This document shows positions 1 to 8,549 of a DNA stretch of 64,000 bases, one piece after another. The translations under genes and the position numbers were made by a program. The notes beneath the pieces were generated by a model. The model was not told the origin of the DNA and searched no databases. It saw nothing but the letters and a program-made list of their open reading frames with translations. The DNA is taken from NCBI GenBank assembly GCA_039030395.1, contig JBCCEF010000005.1, positions 174,178 to 238,177 of the forward strand, written 5' to 3'. Position 1 is the first letter of the stretch. Each line of letters opens with the position of its first letter. Source of the stretch: Acidobacteriota bacterium (GTDB taxonomy: Bacteria; Acidobacteriota; Thermoanaerobaculia; Multivoradales; JBCCEF01).

Positions 1-1
1 G

Positions 2-943
2 GAAGCGGCGCAGGCGGTGGGAATCGATGCCGACCGCATCGAGCCCGCGGAGCTGATGGCGCCCCTCGACTGGTATCGGGCCTACAAGACCCCCTGGGAG
101 GTGGCATTGACCGAGGTCGCCGTCCGCAGGGCCGCCAGCGGCCACCTCGCCGGTCTCGAAATGTTCCGTGCCGGGGCCACCGAGCGGGAGATCCACTGGG
201 CTTTCCTCGAGGGGTCGGACCAAATCGAGCGGGAAGTGCCCTTCAACACCATCGTCGCCCTGGAGGAGAAGGGAGCCGTCCTGCACTACGAGCGCAAGCG
301 AGGTCCCGAGGCCGCTCCGGGGCGCACCCTGCTGCTCGACGCCGGAGCCAGCTTCGAGGGCTACGCCTCGGATCTCACCCGCACCTGGGTGGGGGAAGGG
401 GCCGATCCGGTGTTCAAGGAACTGGTCGAAGGGGTGGATGCGCTGGAGCAAGAACTGGTGGCGATGGTCGCTCCCGGCGTGCCGTACCCGGACATCCACC
501 AGGCGGCGCACCGCGGCGTGGCGCAGATCCTCCAGCGGACCGGGGTGGTCAAGGTATCCGCCGACGAGGCGATGGAGCGCGGCCTCACCCGCCACTTCTT
601 CCCCCACGGCGTGGGCCATCACCTGGGGATTCAAGTGCACGACGTCGGTGGTCACCAGGCCGGTCCCGACGGTGGAGAAGTCGCGCCGCCGGCCGAATAC
701 CCGCTGCTCCGCACCACCCGCCCGCTCGAAGCCGGCCACCTGGTGACCATCGAACCGGGGATTTACTTCAACCCGGTGCTGCTCGATCCGGTGCGCGGCA
801 GCGACGACGCCTCGGCCATCGACTGGGCGGTGGTCGACTGCCTCCGGCCCTTCGGCGGCGTGCGCATCGAGGACGACGTGCTGTGCACCGAGAACGGGGC
901 GCGGGACCTCTCCCGCGAGCACCTGCCCGGACCGCGGGAGTGA
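2..943 (+). CDS. pepQ: Xaa-Pro dipeptidase (M24 metallopeptidase), 5' truncated by window edge
   Basis: C-terminal catalytic 'pita-bread' domain of an M24 aminopeptidase-P/prolidase, which cleaves dipeptides with C-terminal proline in the cytosol. The five expected metal ligands are visible in order: Asp in LLLDAGA, Asp in SDLTRTW, His in HGVGHHLG, Glu in TIEPGIYF and Glu in VRIEDD. The conserved HxxGHxxG-like stretch is present. About 310 residues remain, whereas PepQ proteins are about 440, so the N-terminal domain lies left of the window. The frame is open to the first base; the GTG at 17 is internal, not a start. PepQ is favoured over methionine aminopeptidase by the DWYRAYKTPWE lead-in and the insert after the His motif. 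Confidence 0.85.
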   Translation, partial: EAAQAVGIDADRIEPAELMAPLDWYRAYKTPWEVALTEVAVRRAASGHLAGLEMFRAGATEREIHWAFLEGSDQIEREVPFNTIVALEEKGAVLHYERKRGPEAAPGRTLLLDAGASFEGYASDLTRTWVGEGADPVFKELVEGVDALEQELVAMVAPGVPYPDIHQAAHRGVAQILQRTGVVKVSADEAMERGLTRHFFPHGVGHHLGIQVHDVGGHQAGPDGGEVAPPAEYPLLRTTRPLEAGHLVTIEPGIYFNPVLLDPVRGSDDASAIDWAVVDCLRPFGGVRIEDDVLCTENGARDLSREHLPGPRE

Positions 944-953
944 GCCTCAGCGG

Positions 954-2285
954 TCAGCGGGTTGCTTTCGCTTCTTTCTTCGCCGTGGGCGCCTCTTGCC
1001 GCACCGCCAGTAGGGCGCTCGGCGTCCGCAGGTAGATCGTTCCGTCCACCAGCGCCGGGGTCGCCATCAGTCGTTCGCCGTGGTCGATGGTGGCGAGATG
1101 CTTGTATTCGTCTCCAGCGGCGACCACATGAACCTCTCCCTCTTCGCTGGCGAGATAGATCTTGCCGTCGGCGCCCACCGGCGAGGCGCTGTAGGTGCCG
1201 CCGACACGCTCCCGCCAGAGGCGCTTGCCGGTCGCCGGGTCGTAGGCAGAGAGGATTCCTTCATCGGTGCAGCCGTAGAGGCGCCCGCGATAGAGCAGCG
1301 GCGAAGGCACGTAGGGGCCGCCGCGCTCGCTCAGGAACGCGTGCTCGCTGCGGTCGGTGTCCTCAGCCAGCGACACGTCGCCGCGGGCGCTGGTGCGAAT
1401 GGCGCGAATCGGCTGGCCGCGCGGATAGCCGCCGGCGATGTAAACGAATTCTTCGGAGATCACCGGCACCGGCACCATCACCTGCAGGTCGATGGCGAAA
1501 CGCCACAGTTCCTCGCCGGTCTTCGGCCGATAGCCCCGCACATAGCCTGGAGACGAAGTCACCAGAACGTCTTCGCCGTCGTGGCGGTAGATCGCCGGGG
1601 TGCTCCAGGAGGGTTTCTCATTGCGCTCGTTGCGCCACAGCTCTTTGCCCGAGGCGGCCTCGAAAGCCGCCAGATAGGAATTCCGGTGGCGGTCCACCTG
1701 GACGAACACCACGCCCTGCCATAGACGGGGCGAGCTGGCGTGGCCCCACTGAGAGCTGGCGTCCGAGGCCATGCCCTGGTCGAGCAGCCCCAAGTCCTTG
1801 CGCCACAGCTCTTTGCCGCCGAGGTCGTGGGCTACCAGCGTCGACGCGCCGAGAATCGAAACGATGCGCTGATCATCGACGGCGGAGGTGGCGTTGGCGT
1901 GGCTCGATGCCGGATGGTGCTCCAGGCGCTTGGCTTCTTCGACCACGGCGCGTTCCCAGAGAACCTTCCCGCTGGCCCGGTCGACGGCGACCAGCACCCA
2001 TCGAAGGGTCTCCTTCTTCCCCTCGACCTCTTCAAAAAAGGAGACAAAGAGGCGCTGGCCCTGGACCACCGGACTCGAGAAGCCGGTGCCCCGCAGGTCG
2101 ACTTTCCACTGCACATTGCGGCCGGACTCGTGATCCCAGGACTCGGGATACGAATCTCCGTCCGCCACGCCGGATCCGTTCGGGCCGCGGAAGGACGGCC
2201 AATCGGCGGCCAATGCCGGCGCGGCCACCAAGGCGAGAAGGCACAGGCAGCAGATGGCTGACGGGAGGATGCGCGGTCGTTTCAT
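954..2285 (-). CDS. Exported PQQ-like beta-propeller repeat protein
   Basis: 443 residues beginning MKRPRILPSAICCLCLL, a Sec signal peptide ending near ALAADWP. The rest is a WD/PQQ-type propeller: repeated units such as GKELWRKDLG, GKELWRNERN, GEELWRFAID and GKRLWRERVG, each followed by hydrophobic strands and G-x-L/V-Y/F. It resembles the outer membrane PQQ-binding-like repeat family (BamB-type fold), which usually acts as a protein scaffold rather than a dehydrogenase; no dehydrogenase catalytic residues stand out. The start at 2285 is preceded by AGGAG; an upstream in-frame extension lacks a ribosome-binding site. Divergent from the amidohydrolase at 2445. Function beyond the fold is unknown. 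Confidence 0.8.
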   Translation of the reverse strand: MKRPRILPSAICCLCLLALVAAPALAADWPSFRGPNGSGVADGDSYPESWDHESGRNVQWKVDLRGTGFSSPVVQGQRLFVSFFEEVEGKKETLRWVLVAVDRASGKVLWERAVVEEAKRLEHHPASSHANATSAVDDQRIVSILGASTLVAHDLGGKELWRKDLGLLDQGMASDASSQWGHASSPRLWQGVVFVQVDRHRNSYLAAFEAASGKELWRNERNEKPSWSTPAIYRHDGEDVLVTSSPGYVRGYRPKTGEELWRFAIDLQVMVPVPVISEEFVYIAGGYPRGQPIRAIRTSARGDVSLAEDTDRSEHAFLSERGGPYVPSPLLYRGRLYGCTDEGILSAYDPATGKRLWRERVGGTYSASPVGADGKIYLASEEGEVHVVAAGDEYKHLATIDHGERLMATPALVDGTIYLRTPSALLAVRQEAPTAKKEAKATR

Positions 2286-2444
2286 TTCGGCTCCTAGGTG
2301 GTCTCGAGTGAATTTCTCAGCGGCGTTGCCGGCGTTGATTCTACTACGCACGTCGTAGGGGGTTTCTTCGGTCGGCCAGGGAGCATTATCCTTGCGGTCT
2401 GGGTTGCCCATGGCGGGTGGCCCACCGACTGGTCTGGAGAGTTC

Positions 2445-3569
2445 ATGTCTCGATCTTTCGCCGTCTTCCGTTCCCTCTTCGCGCTGATGGTGTGTTCAGC
2501 GCTGCTGCCGCTGGCTGCCCAGGACATGTCGTTTGAGGAGTACGAACCGAAGTCCACCCTGGTGGTGCCGGAAAATTCCGTCGAGCGGGCGCGCTATCCG
2601 TTCATCGATGTCCACAGCCATCACAACGCCGGCCGCATGAGCGCAAGGGATGTCGAGGTTCTGGTGGCGGAGATGGATCGGCTGAATATGGGCGCCATGG
2701 TCAACCTGAGCGGCGGCACCGGCGAACGATTGATCGCCACCGTCGAGCGCATGAAAAAGGCGTTTCCGAACCGCTTCGTGATTTTCGCCACGGTGGACTT
2801 CGAGGGTATGGGGGAGCCCGGCTTCGGCCGCCGAGCGGCGGCCCGCCTGCAGGCGGACTACGACGCCGGGGCGCGCGGCCTGAAGATCTTCAAAAACCTC
2901 GGCCTGACCCTCGAAGACGTAAACGGCGAGCGGGTGCCGACGGACGATCCACGCCTCGACCCGGTCTGGCGAAAGTGCGCCGAGTTGGGCATTCCGGTGC
3001 TGATCCACACCGGCGAGCCGGCCTCCTTCTTCGAACCCCACGACCGCTTCAACGAGCGCTGGCTGGAGCTCAAGCAACGGCCCAACCGGGCGCGGCCGCC
3101 GGAGCGCTTCCCGCCCTGGGAACAGGTGATGGCGGAGCAGTGGAACCTCTTTCGCAAGCATCCGGAGACCACCTTCATCGCCGCCCACCTCGCCTGGCTC
3201 GGCGGCGATTTGGCGCGCCTCGGCCGGCTGTTGGACGAACGGCCCAACGTCTACACCGAGATCGGCGCGGTGCTGGCGGAGCTGGGTCGCCAACCGCGCT
3301 TCGCCCGCCGGTTCTTGGAGCGCTACCAGGACCGCGTGCTGTTCGGCAAAGATTCCTGGCGGCCGGAGGAGTATCCGGTCTACTTCCGCACCCTGGAGAC
3401 GGCGGACGAGTACTTCGACTACTATCGCCGCCGCCACGCCTTCTGGCAGCTCTACGGCCTGGACCTGCCGGACGAAGTGCTGCGCAAGCTGTACTACGAG
3501 AACGCGTTGCGCATCCTGCCGGGGCTGGATCGCAGTCTCTATCCGGAGTGGGCGGAGCCGGAGCCGTAG
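2445..3569 (+). CDS. Exported amidohydrolase (amidohydro_2 / TIM-barrel metal-dependent hydrolase)
   Basis: 374 residues with an N-terminal signal peptide ([26 protein letters not shown]). The mature part shows the metal-dependent hydrolase pattern of Pfam amidohydrolase family 2: FIDVHSHHN (first metal ligands), VLIHTGEPA, the HLAWLGGD segment (His ligand), and FGKDSW with the final Asp. Family members act on aromatic or lactone substrates or as decarboxylases; the substrate cannot be read from sequence and the secreted location is uncommon. ATG at 2445 is chosen because the signal peptide starts there and GGAGAG precedes it; the frame stays open upstream. It stands alone between a divergent neighbour and recQ. 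Confidence 0.8.
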   Translation: MSRSFAVFRSLFALMVCSALLPLAAQDMSFEEYEPKSTLVVPENSVERARYPFIDVHSHHNAGRMSARDVEVLVAEMDRLNMGAMVNLSGGTGERLIATVERMKKAFPNRFVIFATVDFEGMGEPGFGRRAAARLQADYDAGARGLKIFKNLGLTLEDVNGERVPTDDPRLDPVWRKCAELGIPVLIHTGEPASFFEPHDRFNERWLELKQRPNRARPPERFPPWEQVMAEQWNLFRKHPETTFIAAHLAWLGGDLARLGRLLDERPNVYTEIGAVLAELGRQPRFARRFLERYQDRVLFGKDSWRPEEYPVYFRTLETADEYFDYYRRRHAFWQLYGLDLPDEVLRKLYYENALRILPGLDRSLYPEWAEPEP

Positions 3570-3648
3570 GGCCTTTTCCAGCAGGGCCTTGAACAGCGGG
3601 TATCATCGACGGGTTCGCCCGGCCCGGGCGGTGCCGTTCCCGACTCCG

Positions 3649-5514
3649 ATGTCCTCCCACCAAGCCCAACTCGAAGACGTCCTGCGCCACACCTGGGGCT
3701 ACGACTCGTTCCGGCCGCTCCAGCAGGAGGCGATGGAGGCGGTGCTCGCCGGCCGCGATTCCCTCGTCGTGCTGCCCACCGGCGGTGGCAAGTCGCTGTG
3801 CTTCCAGGCGCCGGCCCTAGTCGAAGACAGCGGGTTGGCGCTGGTGGTTTCGCCGCTCATCTCACTGATGAAAGATCAAGTCGACGCTCTCGCCGCCAAC
3901 GGCGTGGCGGCCGCCTTCCTCAACTCCAGCCAGCTGCCGGAGGAGCGCCGACAGGTGCAGGACGGCTTGCGCCGGGGCGAGTACCGGTTGCTCTATGTCT
4001 CGCCGGAGCGGTTGGTGATGGACGGCTTCCAGAGTTTTCTCGCAGACTGCCGGGTGTCCTACCTGGCGGTGGACGAAGCCCACTGCATCAGCCAGTGGGG
4101 GCATGATTTTCGCCCGCCCTATCGCGAGCTGGGTCGGCTGCGGGAACGCTTTCCGGACCTCGCCGTCCACGCCTACACGGCGACCGCCACCCGCCAGGTA
4201 CAACGCGACATCGTCGAGCAGCTTGGACTTCTCGAGCCGGAGGTCCTGGTCGGCTCCTTCGACCGGCCGAACCTCATCTACCGCGCTCGCCGCAAGAACC
4301 AGCTCGACCGCCAGTTGCGCGATGTCCTGGCCCGCCACGCCGGGGAGGCGGGCATCATCTACTGCATCTCCCGCCGTGAAGTGGAGGAGATCGCCGACAA
4401 GCTCCGCGGCTGGGGAGCCAAAGCCCAGGCCTACCATGCGGGCCTCGACGCCGAGGCCCGCCACGCCTGCCAGGACGCCTTTCTCGAAGAGCGCATCGAC
4501 ACGGTGGTGGCGACCGTTGCCTTCGGTATGGGAATCGACCGCTCAAACGTCCGCTACGTGGTCCACGTCGGCTCGCCGCGCTCGCCGGAGCACTACCAAC
4601 AGGAGGCCGGCCGGGCCGGCCGTGACGGGCTGGAGGCGGAGTGCCTTCTGCTCTATTCGCCGGGGGATTTCGCCACCTGGCGGCGGCTGCTGGAGGCGGA
4701 CGGCGAACTGAGCGAGGGCGCCCGGCAGCTCCTGTCGGCGATGCGCCAGTACGCCGGCGCCACCGGCTGCCGCCATCGGGTGCTGACGGAGTATTTCGGC
4801 CAGGCCTACGAACCCGACGACTGCGGCGCCTGCGACTGGTGTTTGGGCGAGCTGGAGACGGTAGACGAGCCGGTGGTGCTGGCCCAGAAGATCCTCTCCT
4901 GCGTCGCCCGCCTGGGGCAGCGCTGGGGCGCCGGGCAGGTGATCGACGTGCTGCGCGGCCGTGAAACGGACAAGGTGCGGGCGCAGGGTCACGCCCAAGT
5001 CTCCACCTTTGGACTGCTCGAGGATGCTTCGATTTCCGATCTGCGCGGCTTTGTCGGCCAGCTCCGGGATCAGGGTTTTCTGCGGTCGGTCGGGGACCGT
5101 TACCCGATACTCCAACTGACCGAGGAAGGGGTAGCGCTCTTGAAGGGCGGTGCGCCGCCGGAAGACATCGCTCTCTTCCGCCAGCCGGCACCGCGCTCCC
5201 GCCCGCGCCGCCGCGCCCGGGACGACGAGAACTGGGAAGGAGTGGATCGCGGCCTCTTCGAGCGCCTGCGGGAGTTGCGCCTGGAGATCGCCCGCGAGCG
5301 CGAAGTGCCGCCCTACGTCATCTTCCACGACAGCGTGCTGCGCGAACTGGCCCGCATCCGGCCTTCCCGGCCGGAGAGCCTGCTGCGCGTGCGGGGCGTA
5401 GGGGACCGCAAGGCGGAGGATCTCGGGCCGCGCTTCCTGCCGGTGATCGAAGAGTTCTCGGCGGAGCGGGGACTGGAGCGGGATGTGGGGTTGCTATTGT
5501 CGCGCATGGTCTGA
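3649..5514 (+). CDS. recQ: ATP-dependent DNA helicase RecQ
   Basis: 621 residues, a full RecQ layout. Helicase motif I PTGGGKS is at about residues 43-49 and motif II DEAH at 142-145, followed by [13 protein letters not shown] (aromatic-rich loop). The second RecA domain has [10 protein letters not shown] (motif VI). The zinc-binding module has Cys in GCRHRVL and [10 protein letters not shown] winged-helix RQC domain and a C-terminal HRDC domain (from about [14 protein letters not shown]) follow. It unwinds 3'-5' in recombination and replication-fork repair. Start: ATG at 3649 begins just before the conserved [18 protein letters not shown]; a TTG at 3589 would add 20 atypical residues. Monocistronic; a long non-coding stretch follows. 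Confidence 0.95.
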   Translation: MSSHQAQLEDVLRHTWGYDSFRPLQQEAMEAVLAGRDSLVVLPTGGGKSLCFQAPALVEDSGLALVVSPLISLMKDQVDALAANGVAAAFLNSSQLPEERRQVQDGLRRGEYRLLYVSPERLVMDGFQSFLADCRVSYLAVDEAHCISQWGHDFRPPYRELGRLRERFPDLAVHAYTATATRQVQRDIVEQLGLLEPEVLVGSFDRPNLIYRARRKNQLDRQLRDVLARHAGEAGIIYCISRREVEEIADKLRGWGAKAQAYHAGLDAEARHACQDAFLEERIDTVVATVAFGMGIDRSNVRYVVHVGSPRSPEHYQQEAGRAGRDGLEAECLLLYSPGDFATWRRLLEADGELSEGARQLLSAMRQYAGATGCRHRVLTEYFGQAYEPDDCGACDWCLGELETVDEPVVLAQKILSCVARLGQRWGAGQVIDVLRGRETDKVRAQGHAQVSTFGLLEDASISDLRGFVGQLRDQGFLRSVGDRYPILQLTEEGVALLKGGAPPEDIALFRQPAPRSRPRRRARDDENWEGVDRGLFERLRELRLEIAREREVPPYVIFHDSVLRELARIRPSRPESLLRVRGVGDRKAEDLGPRFLPVIEEFSAERGLERDVGLLLSRMV

Positions 5515-5550
5515 TTTGCGCTGGACCGCTGACTCGTTGGGACGCCCGGA

Positions 5551-5685
5551 GGGAGGGGGCGAGGGACCGGGCGCGGCTCTTTTGACTTTCCAGAACCGGC
5601 CGCGCCCTGCGCGCTGCGAGCGCAAACCATCCACGCCTCCCCAGACCCCGACGAGCGCTCGCAGCGAGTTCCCTCGCCCCCTCCC
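5551..5685 (+). repeat. Three-way-junction repeat, copy 1 (135 nt)
   Basis: Outer stem 5551-5566 pairs perfectly with 5670-5685 (16 bp). Inside it, CC; hairpin A 5569-5577/5599-5607 (9 bp, 21-nt loop); TGCG; hairpin B 5612-5623/5655-5666 (12 bp, 31-nt loop); then AGT. Copies 2 and 3 have the same stem lengths, loop lengths and joint lengths with different, compensating stem sequences. Confidence 0.85.
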
Positions 5686-5877
5686 TTCGGCCTCTCCGGA
5701 CCTCTTCCTCGCGCCCTCAAGCAGCGCTCATCACAGCAGCCCTCTGCTGGGGCGAGGGCCTCACCGGGCGACTTTCACAAGTCCCCCCTTCGATTCCGCC
5801 CACGTCGCTCATCACAGCAGGCTTTCGCCCAGGGAAGGGTCGAATGTGGAGCTGGTTTGGAGGAGAGGATGGTAGAG

Positions 5878-6034
5878 GGTCGTCGTGGGGGCGGTCGCCG
5901 GGGAGCTCGGCACGAGCGCTTGGAGGGTGATTGGGAGTTGTGAACGGTTTGCGCTCGTGCCGCGCAGAGGGTGGCCTGGAGTGCAAAGTTTGAGAAGCCA
6001 CCCTCGGTCCCCGGCGACCGCCCCCACGACGACC
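5878..6034 (-). repeat. Three-way-junction repeat, copy 2 (135-nt core, extended outer stem)
   Basis: Read on the minus strand. The outer stem is a perfect 27-bp inverted repeat (5878-5904 with 6008-6034); its inner 16 bp give the same 135-nt core (5889-6023). CC at 6007-6006; hairpin A 6005-5997/5975-5967 (9 bp, 21-nt loop); TGCG; hairpin B 5962-5951/5919-5908 (12 bp, 31-nt loop containing CTCCCAAT); AGC. Confidence 0.85.
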
Positions 6035-6071
6035 CGTCGAAGCGCACAAAAGCAAGAGCCACCACAGTCCC

Positions 6072-6093
6072 GCGACCGCCCCCACGACGACCC
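6072..6093 (-). repeat. Orphan outer-arm copy of the three-way-junction repeat
   Basis: Exact 22-base direct repeat of 6014-6035, the outer arm of copy 2 (GCGACCGCCCCCACGACGAC and onward). It has no partner on the right, suggesting a decayed or partially duplicated element. Confidence 0.7.
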
Positions 6094-6192
6094 GGCGAAG
6101 CGAAAACAGATCCAGAGTGCCGCTGACCCAGAGAGCGGTTAGAATCCATCCGTCAGCCCTTCTGGCTGTCATCCCCAACGAGATCTTCATCC

Positions 6193-7686
6193 ATGATTCG
6201 GCCTACTACTTCGATTCGCTTCATCGCCCTCGCCCTGATCGGTGGAGCGGTGAGTCTGGGCGGGTGCGTGACAGAGGATCCACCGCCCATTCCGCCACGC
6301 AGCAATATCCTCCTGGTCACCGTCGACACCCTACGGGCCGACCATCTCTCCGCCTACGGCTACCCGCGCGAAACCTCGCCGGTGATCGACCGGCTGGCGG
6401 CGGAAGGAGTGCGTTTCGATCAACCGGCGGTGCAGTGGCCGAAAACCGGGCCGTCCATGGCCTCGATGTTCACCGCCACCTACCCGAAGGACAACGGCAT
6501 CGTGCGGCGCATCGGACAACCGCTGCCGTGCCGCTTCGAGATGCTGGCGGAAACCCTGCAGCGGGCCGGGTACCAGACCCATGCGGTGGTCGCCAACGCC
6601 GCCTTGGCGAGCGACTTCTACTTTGACCAGGGCTTCGACACCTACATCGAAACCTGGAAGCTCGATCCGCCCGAGGACGGCAGCGACCCCAACCGCGCCG
6701 AGGCGGTGACGCAACTCGCCCTCGGTCTGCTCGACCGCATCGAGAGCGAGAAGAATGAAGACGGCCAGACCAAGCCGTACTTCCTGTGGGTCCACTACCT
6801 CGACCCCCACGCTCCTTACGTGCCGCCGGGAGAGTGGCGCGACGGCTTCCAGGACGACGAGTACTTCGATCCCACCGAGCGCATCACCATCGCCGACAAG
6901 CCGCGCCAACAGATGACCGGTATCGGCCGCGACCAGGTGCTCGACGGCCGCGACGAACTGGCCTTCTACCGCGCCCGCTATGACGCCGAGATCTTCTACA
7001 CGGATTTTCAGATCGGCCGCCTGCTCGAAGAGGTCGACGTGCGGGGCCTGCGCGAGCGCACCATGACCGTCTTCACCTCGGACCACGGGGAATCCCTGGG
7101 CGAGCACCGCTACTACTTCGATCACGGTCGTTTCGGTTTCCAGACCTGCGTGCGGGTGCCCTTCATCGTTCACTATCCGGGAGTGCTCGCACCGCGGGTG
7201 GACGAAGCGCCGGCGGAACTGCTGCACCTGACGCCGACCCTCCTCGAGGCGGCGGGGGTGGAACTGGAAGAGGGGCAGCGCTGGCGCCAGGGCCGGAGCC
7301 TGACGCCTCGCCTGCTGGGCGAAACGCCGGAGGCGCCCACCCTGGCCTACTCCGAAGCCGGCTGGGAAACCAAGAACAAGTGGCAGAAGATCGTGCGCGA
7401 CGAGCGCTTCAAGCTGGTCTTCGCCCAAACCCGCCCGGAGCAGCGCTGGATCGGCGGAGAAGGGGTGCGCTTCACCCTCTTCGACCTGCGGGAAGACCCC
7501 GAAGAGACGCGCAACGTGGCCGAGGAATACCCGGAAGATCTCGAACGCCTGCAGCGCCTGCTCTCCGCCTGGAACGGCGCCGACCGATTCGATCCGCTGC
7601 TCGACGAAGTGGGCGGCGCCTGCGGCGACGAGCGAAGTATGGGTGGGGAAACCGAGTCGCTTTTGAAGTCCTTGGGGTATCTGTAG
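6193..7686 (+). CDS. Lipoprotein sulfatase/alkaline-phosphatase-superfamily hydrolase, Thr-type active site
   Basis: 497 residues. The N-terminus carries a lipoprotein signal with lipobox SLGGC (Cys25), so it is exported and lipid-anchored. The sulfatase fold is shown by ILLVTVDTLRADHLSAYGYPR (first metal Asp), TSDHGESLGEH (second metal site) and an ending with the usual KIVRDERFKLVF and LFDLREDPEE strands. The nucleophile site reads KTGPSMASMFTATYP: Thr85 sits where formylglycine-dependent sulfatases have Cys or Ser in C/S-x-P-S-R, and the following Arg is Met. It may therefore be a phosphohydrolase or phosphotransferase-like member rather than a true sulfatase. It ends TAG inside TAGCAGG, next to intergenic repeat H. 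Confidence 0.8.
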   Translation: MIRPTTSIRFIALALIGGAVSLGGCVTEDPPPIPPRSNILLVTVDTLRADHLSAYGYPRETSPVIDRLAAEGVRFDQPAVQWPKTGPSMASMFTATYPKDNGIVRRIGQPLPCRFEMLAETLQRAGYQTHAVVANAALASDFYFDQGFDTYIETWKLDPPEDGSDPNRAEAVTQLALGLLDRIESEKNEDGQTKPYFLWVHYLDPHAPYVPPGEWRDGFQDDEYFDPTERITIADKPRQQMTGIGRDQVLDGRDELAFYRARYDAEIFYTDFQIGRLLEEVDVRGLRERTMTVFTSDHGESLGEHRYYFDHGRFGFQTCVRVPFIVHYPGVLAPRVDEAPAELLHLTPTLLEAAGVELEEGQRWRQGRSLTPRLLGETPEAPTLAYSEAGWETKNKWQKIVRDERFKLVFAQTRPEQRWIGGEGVRFTLFDLREDPEETRNVAEEYPEDLERLQRLLSAWNGADRFDPLLDEVGGACGDERSMGGETESLLKSLGYL

Positions 7687-7724
7687 CAGGCGTGAACGGA
7701 TTCGAGTAGTTGGCATTTCGCGAC

Positions 7725-7821
7725 TGAGCCTGAAAGGCTGGGCGCCCCCGGCGACTAGCTGCCGGGATGGGGGTGAGCCGAAAAGCTTGATTTTCGGGCG
7801 AGGGGGGCGTCCAGCCCCTCC
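7725..7821 (+). repeat. Intergenic repeat family H, copy 1
   Basis: String of small hairpins in the convergent gap between the sulfatase and response-regulator genes: AGCC/GGCT, CCCGGC/GCCGGG, CCGAAAA/TTTTCGG (7778-7797) and a closing GGGG..CCCC. Order and spacing match copies at about 28198, 33568 and (inverted) 45948. Confidence 0.7.
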
Positions 7822-7856
7822 TAGGATCAATAGCCAAAAAATCCGCGAAGCGGAGT

Positions 7857-8549
7857 TCAGCGGTCTGTTAGCTTGTAGCCCAGGCCGTGGATGGTGACCA
7901 GCCAGCGGGGATCCGCCGGGGTGTCTTCAATCTTCTTGCGCAGCTTGGCGATGTGGGTGTCGACGGTGCGGGTATAGGGGATCGCGTCGTAGCCCCACAC
8001 GCCGTCGAGGAGTTGATCGCGACTCACCACCTCGCCGCGGTGGGCGGCGAAGTATTCGAGCAGCCGGAACTCACGCGGTGAGAGGGATAGCGGGTGCCCG
8101 CCCTTGGTCGCCTCGTGGCGGCGGAAGTCCACCGTCACCTCGCCGATGTGGATGACCTGCTCCTCGTCGCCGCCGCGATGTCCCTGCGCTCGGCGTAGCA
8201 CCGCCTCGGCGCGGGCGAACAGTTCCATGAAGCTGAAAGGTTTGGTGATGTAGTCGTCGGCACCGAGCTTCAGTCCCAGAATCTTGTCGATCTCCTGACC
8301 GCGGGCCGTCAGCATGATGATCGGCACCGCATTGCCCTCACCGCGCAGGTCCCGGCAGACGTCCAGGCCGGTCTTCTTGGGCAGCATCACGTCCAGAATG
8401 ATCAGCTCCGGCGAGCCTTCTTGGGCGGCGGACAGACCCGCTTCGCCGTCGCGGGCGACGGTCACGTCATAGCCCTCGTACTCGAAGCCGTCCTTCAAGG
8501 CAACGGCCATCGCCTCGTCGTCTTCGACGATCAGCACCCGGTGGCTCAC
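7857..8549 (-). CDS. OmpR/PhoB-family response regulator
   Basis: 230 residues. The receiver domain starts [14 protein letters not shown] with the acidic pair, phospho-acceptor Asp53 in [13 protein letters not shown], Thr in MLTARG and Lys in ITKPFSF. A winged-helix DNA-binding domain follows from about residue 130 ([43 protein letters not shown]). A transcription factor activated by the kinase encoded just upstream: the kinase stop and this ATG overlap as ATGA (8546-8549), so the two are translationally coupled. Target genes are unknown; paired 11-base repeats upstream of the kinase gene suggest autoregulation. Confidence 0.92.
   Translation of the reverse strand: MSHRVLIVEDDEAMAVALKDGFEYEGYDVTVARDGEAGLSAAQEGSPELIILDVMLPKKTGLDVCRDLRGEGNAVPIIMLTARGQEIDKILGLKLGADDYITKPFSFMELFARAEAVLRRAQGHRGGDEEQVIHIGEVTVDFRRHEATKGGHPLSLSPREFRLLEYFAAHRGEVVSRDQLLDGVWGYDAIPYTRTVDTHIAKLRKKIEDTPADPRWLVTIHGLGYKLTDR

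Larger units (their letters stand above)
5515..6192. other. 678-base non-coding stretch between recQ and sulfatase gene
   Basis: No convincing gene. It contains two copies of the 135-nt three-way-junction repeat (5551-5685 and 5878-6034) and a 22-base extra copy of one outer arm (6072-6093, a direct repeat of 6014-6035). A 15-base direct repeat, CGCTCATCACAGCAG, occurs at 5725-5739 and 5806-5820. The open frames here on both strands read the inverted-repeat arms and look like no protein family. Confidence 0.75.

Noticed and set aside
962-2311. 449-codon Arg-rich open frame opposite the PQQ-propeller gene
   Set aside because: Arg/Pro-rich shadow translation with no family signal; the minus strand encodes a clear signal peptide and propeller.
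5551-6034. Integron attC sites
   Set aside because: attC sites also conserve structure over sequence, but the GTTRRRY/RYYYAAC core sites and extrahelical bases are absent, and there is no cassette organisation or integrase in the window.
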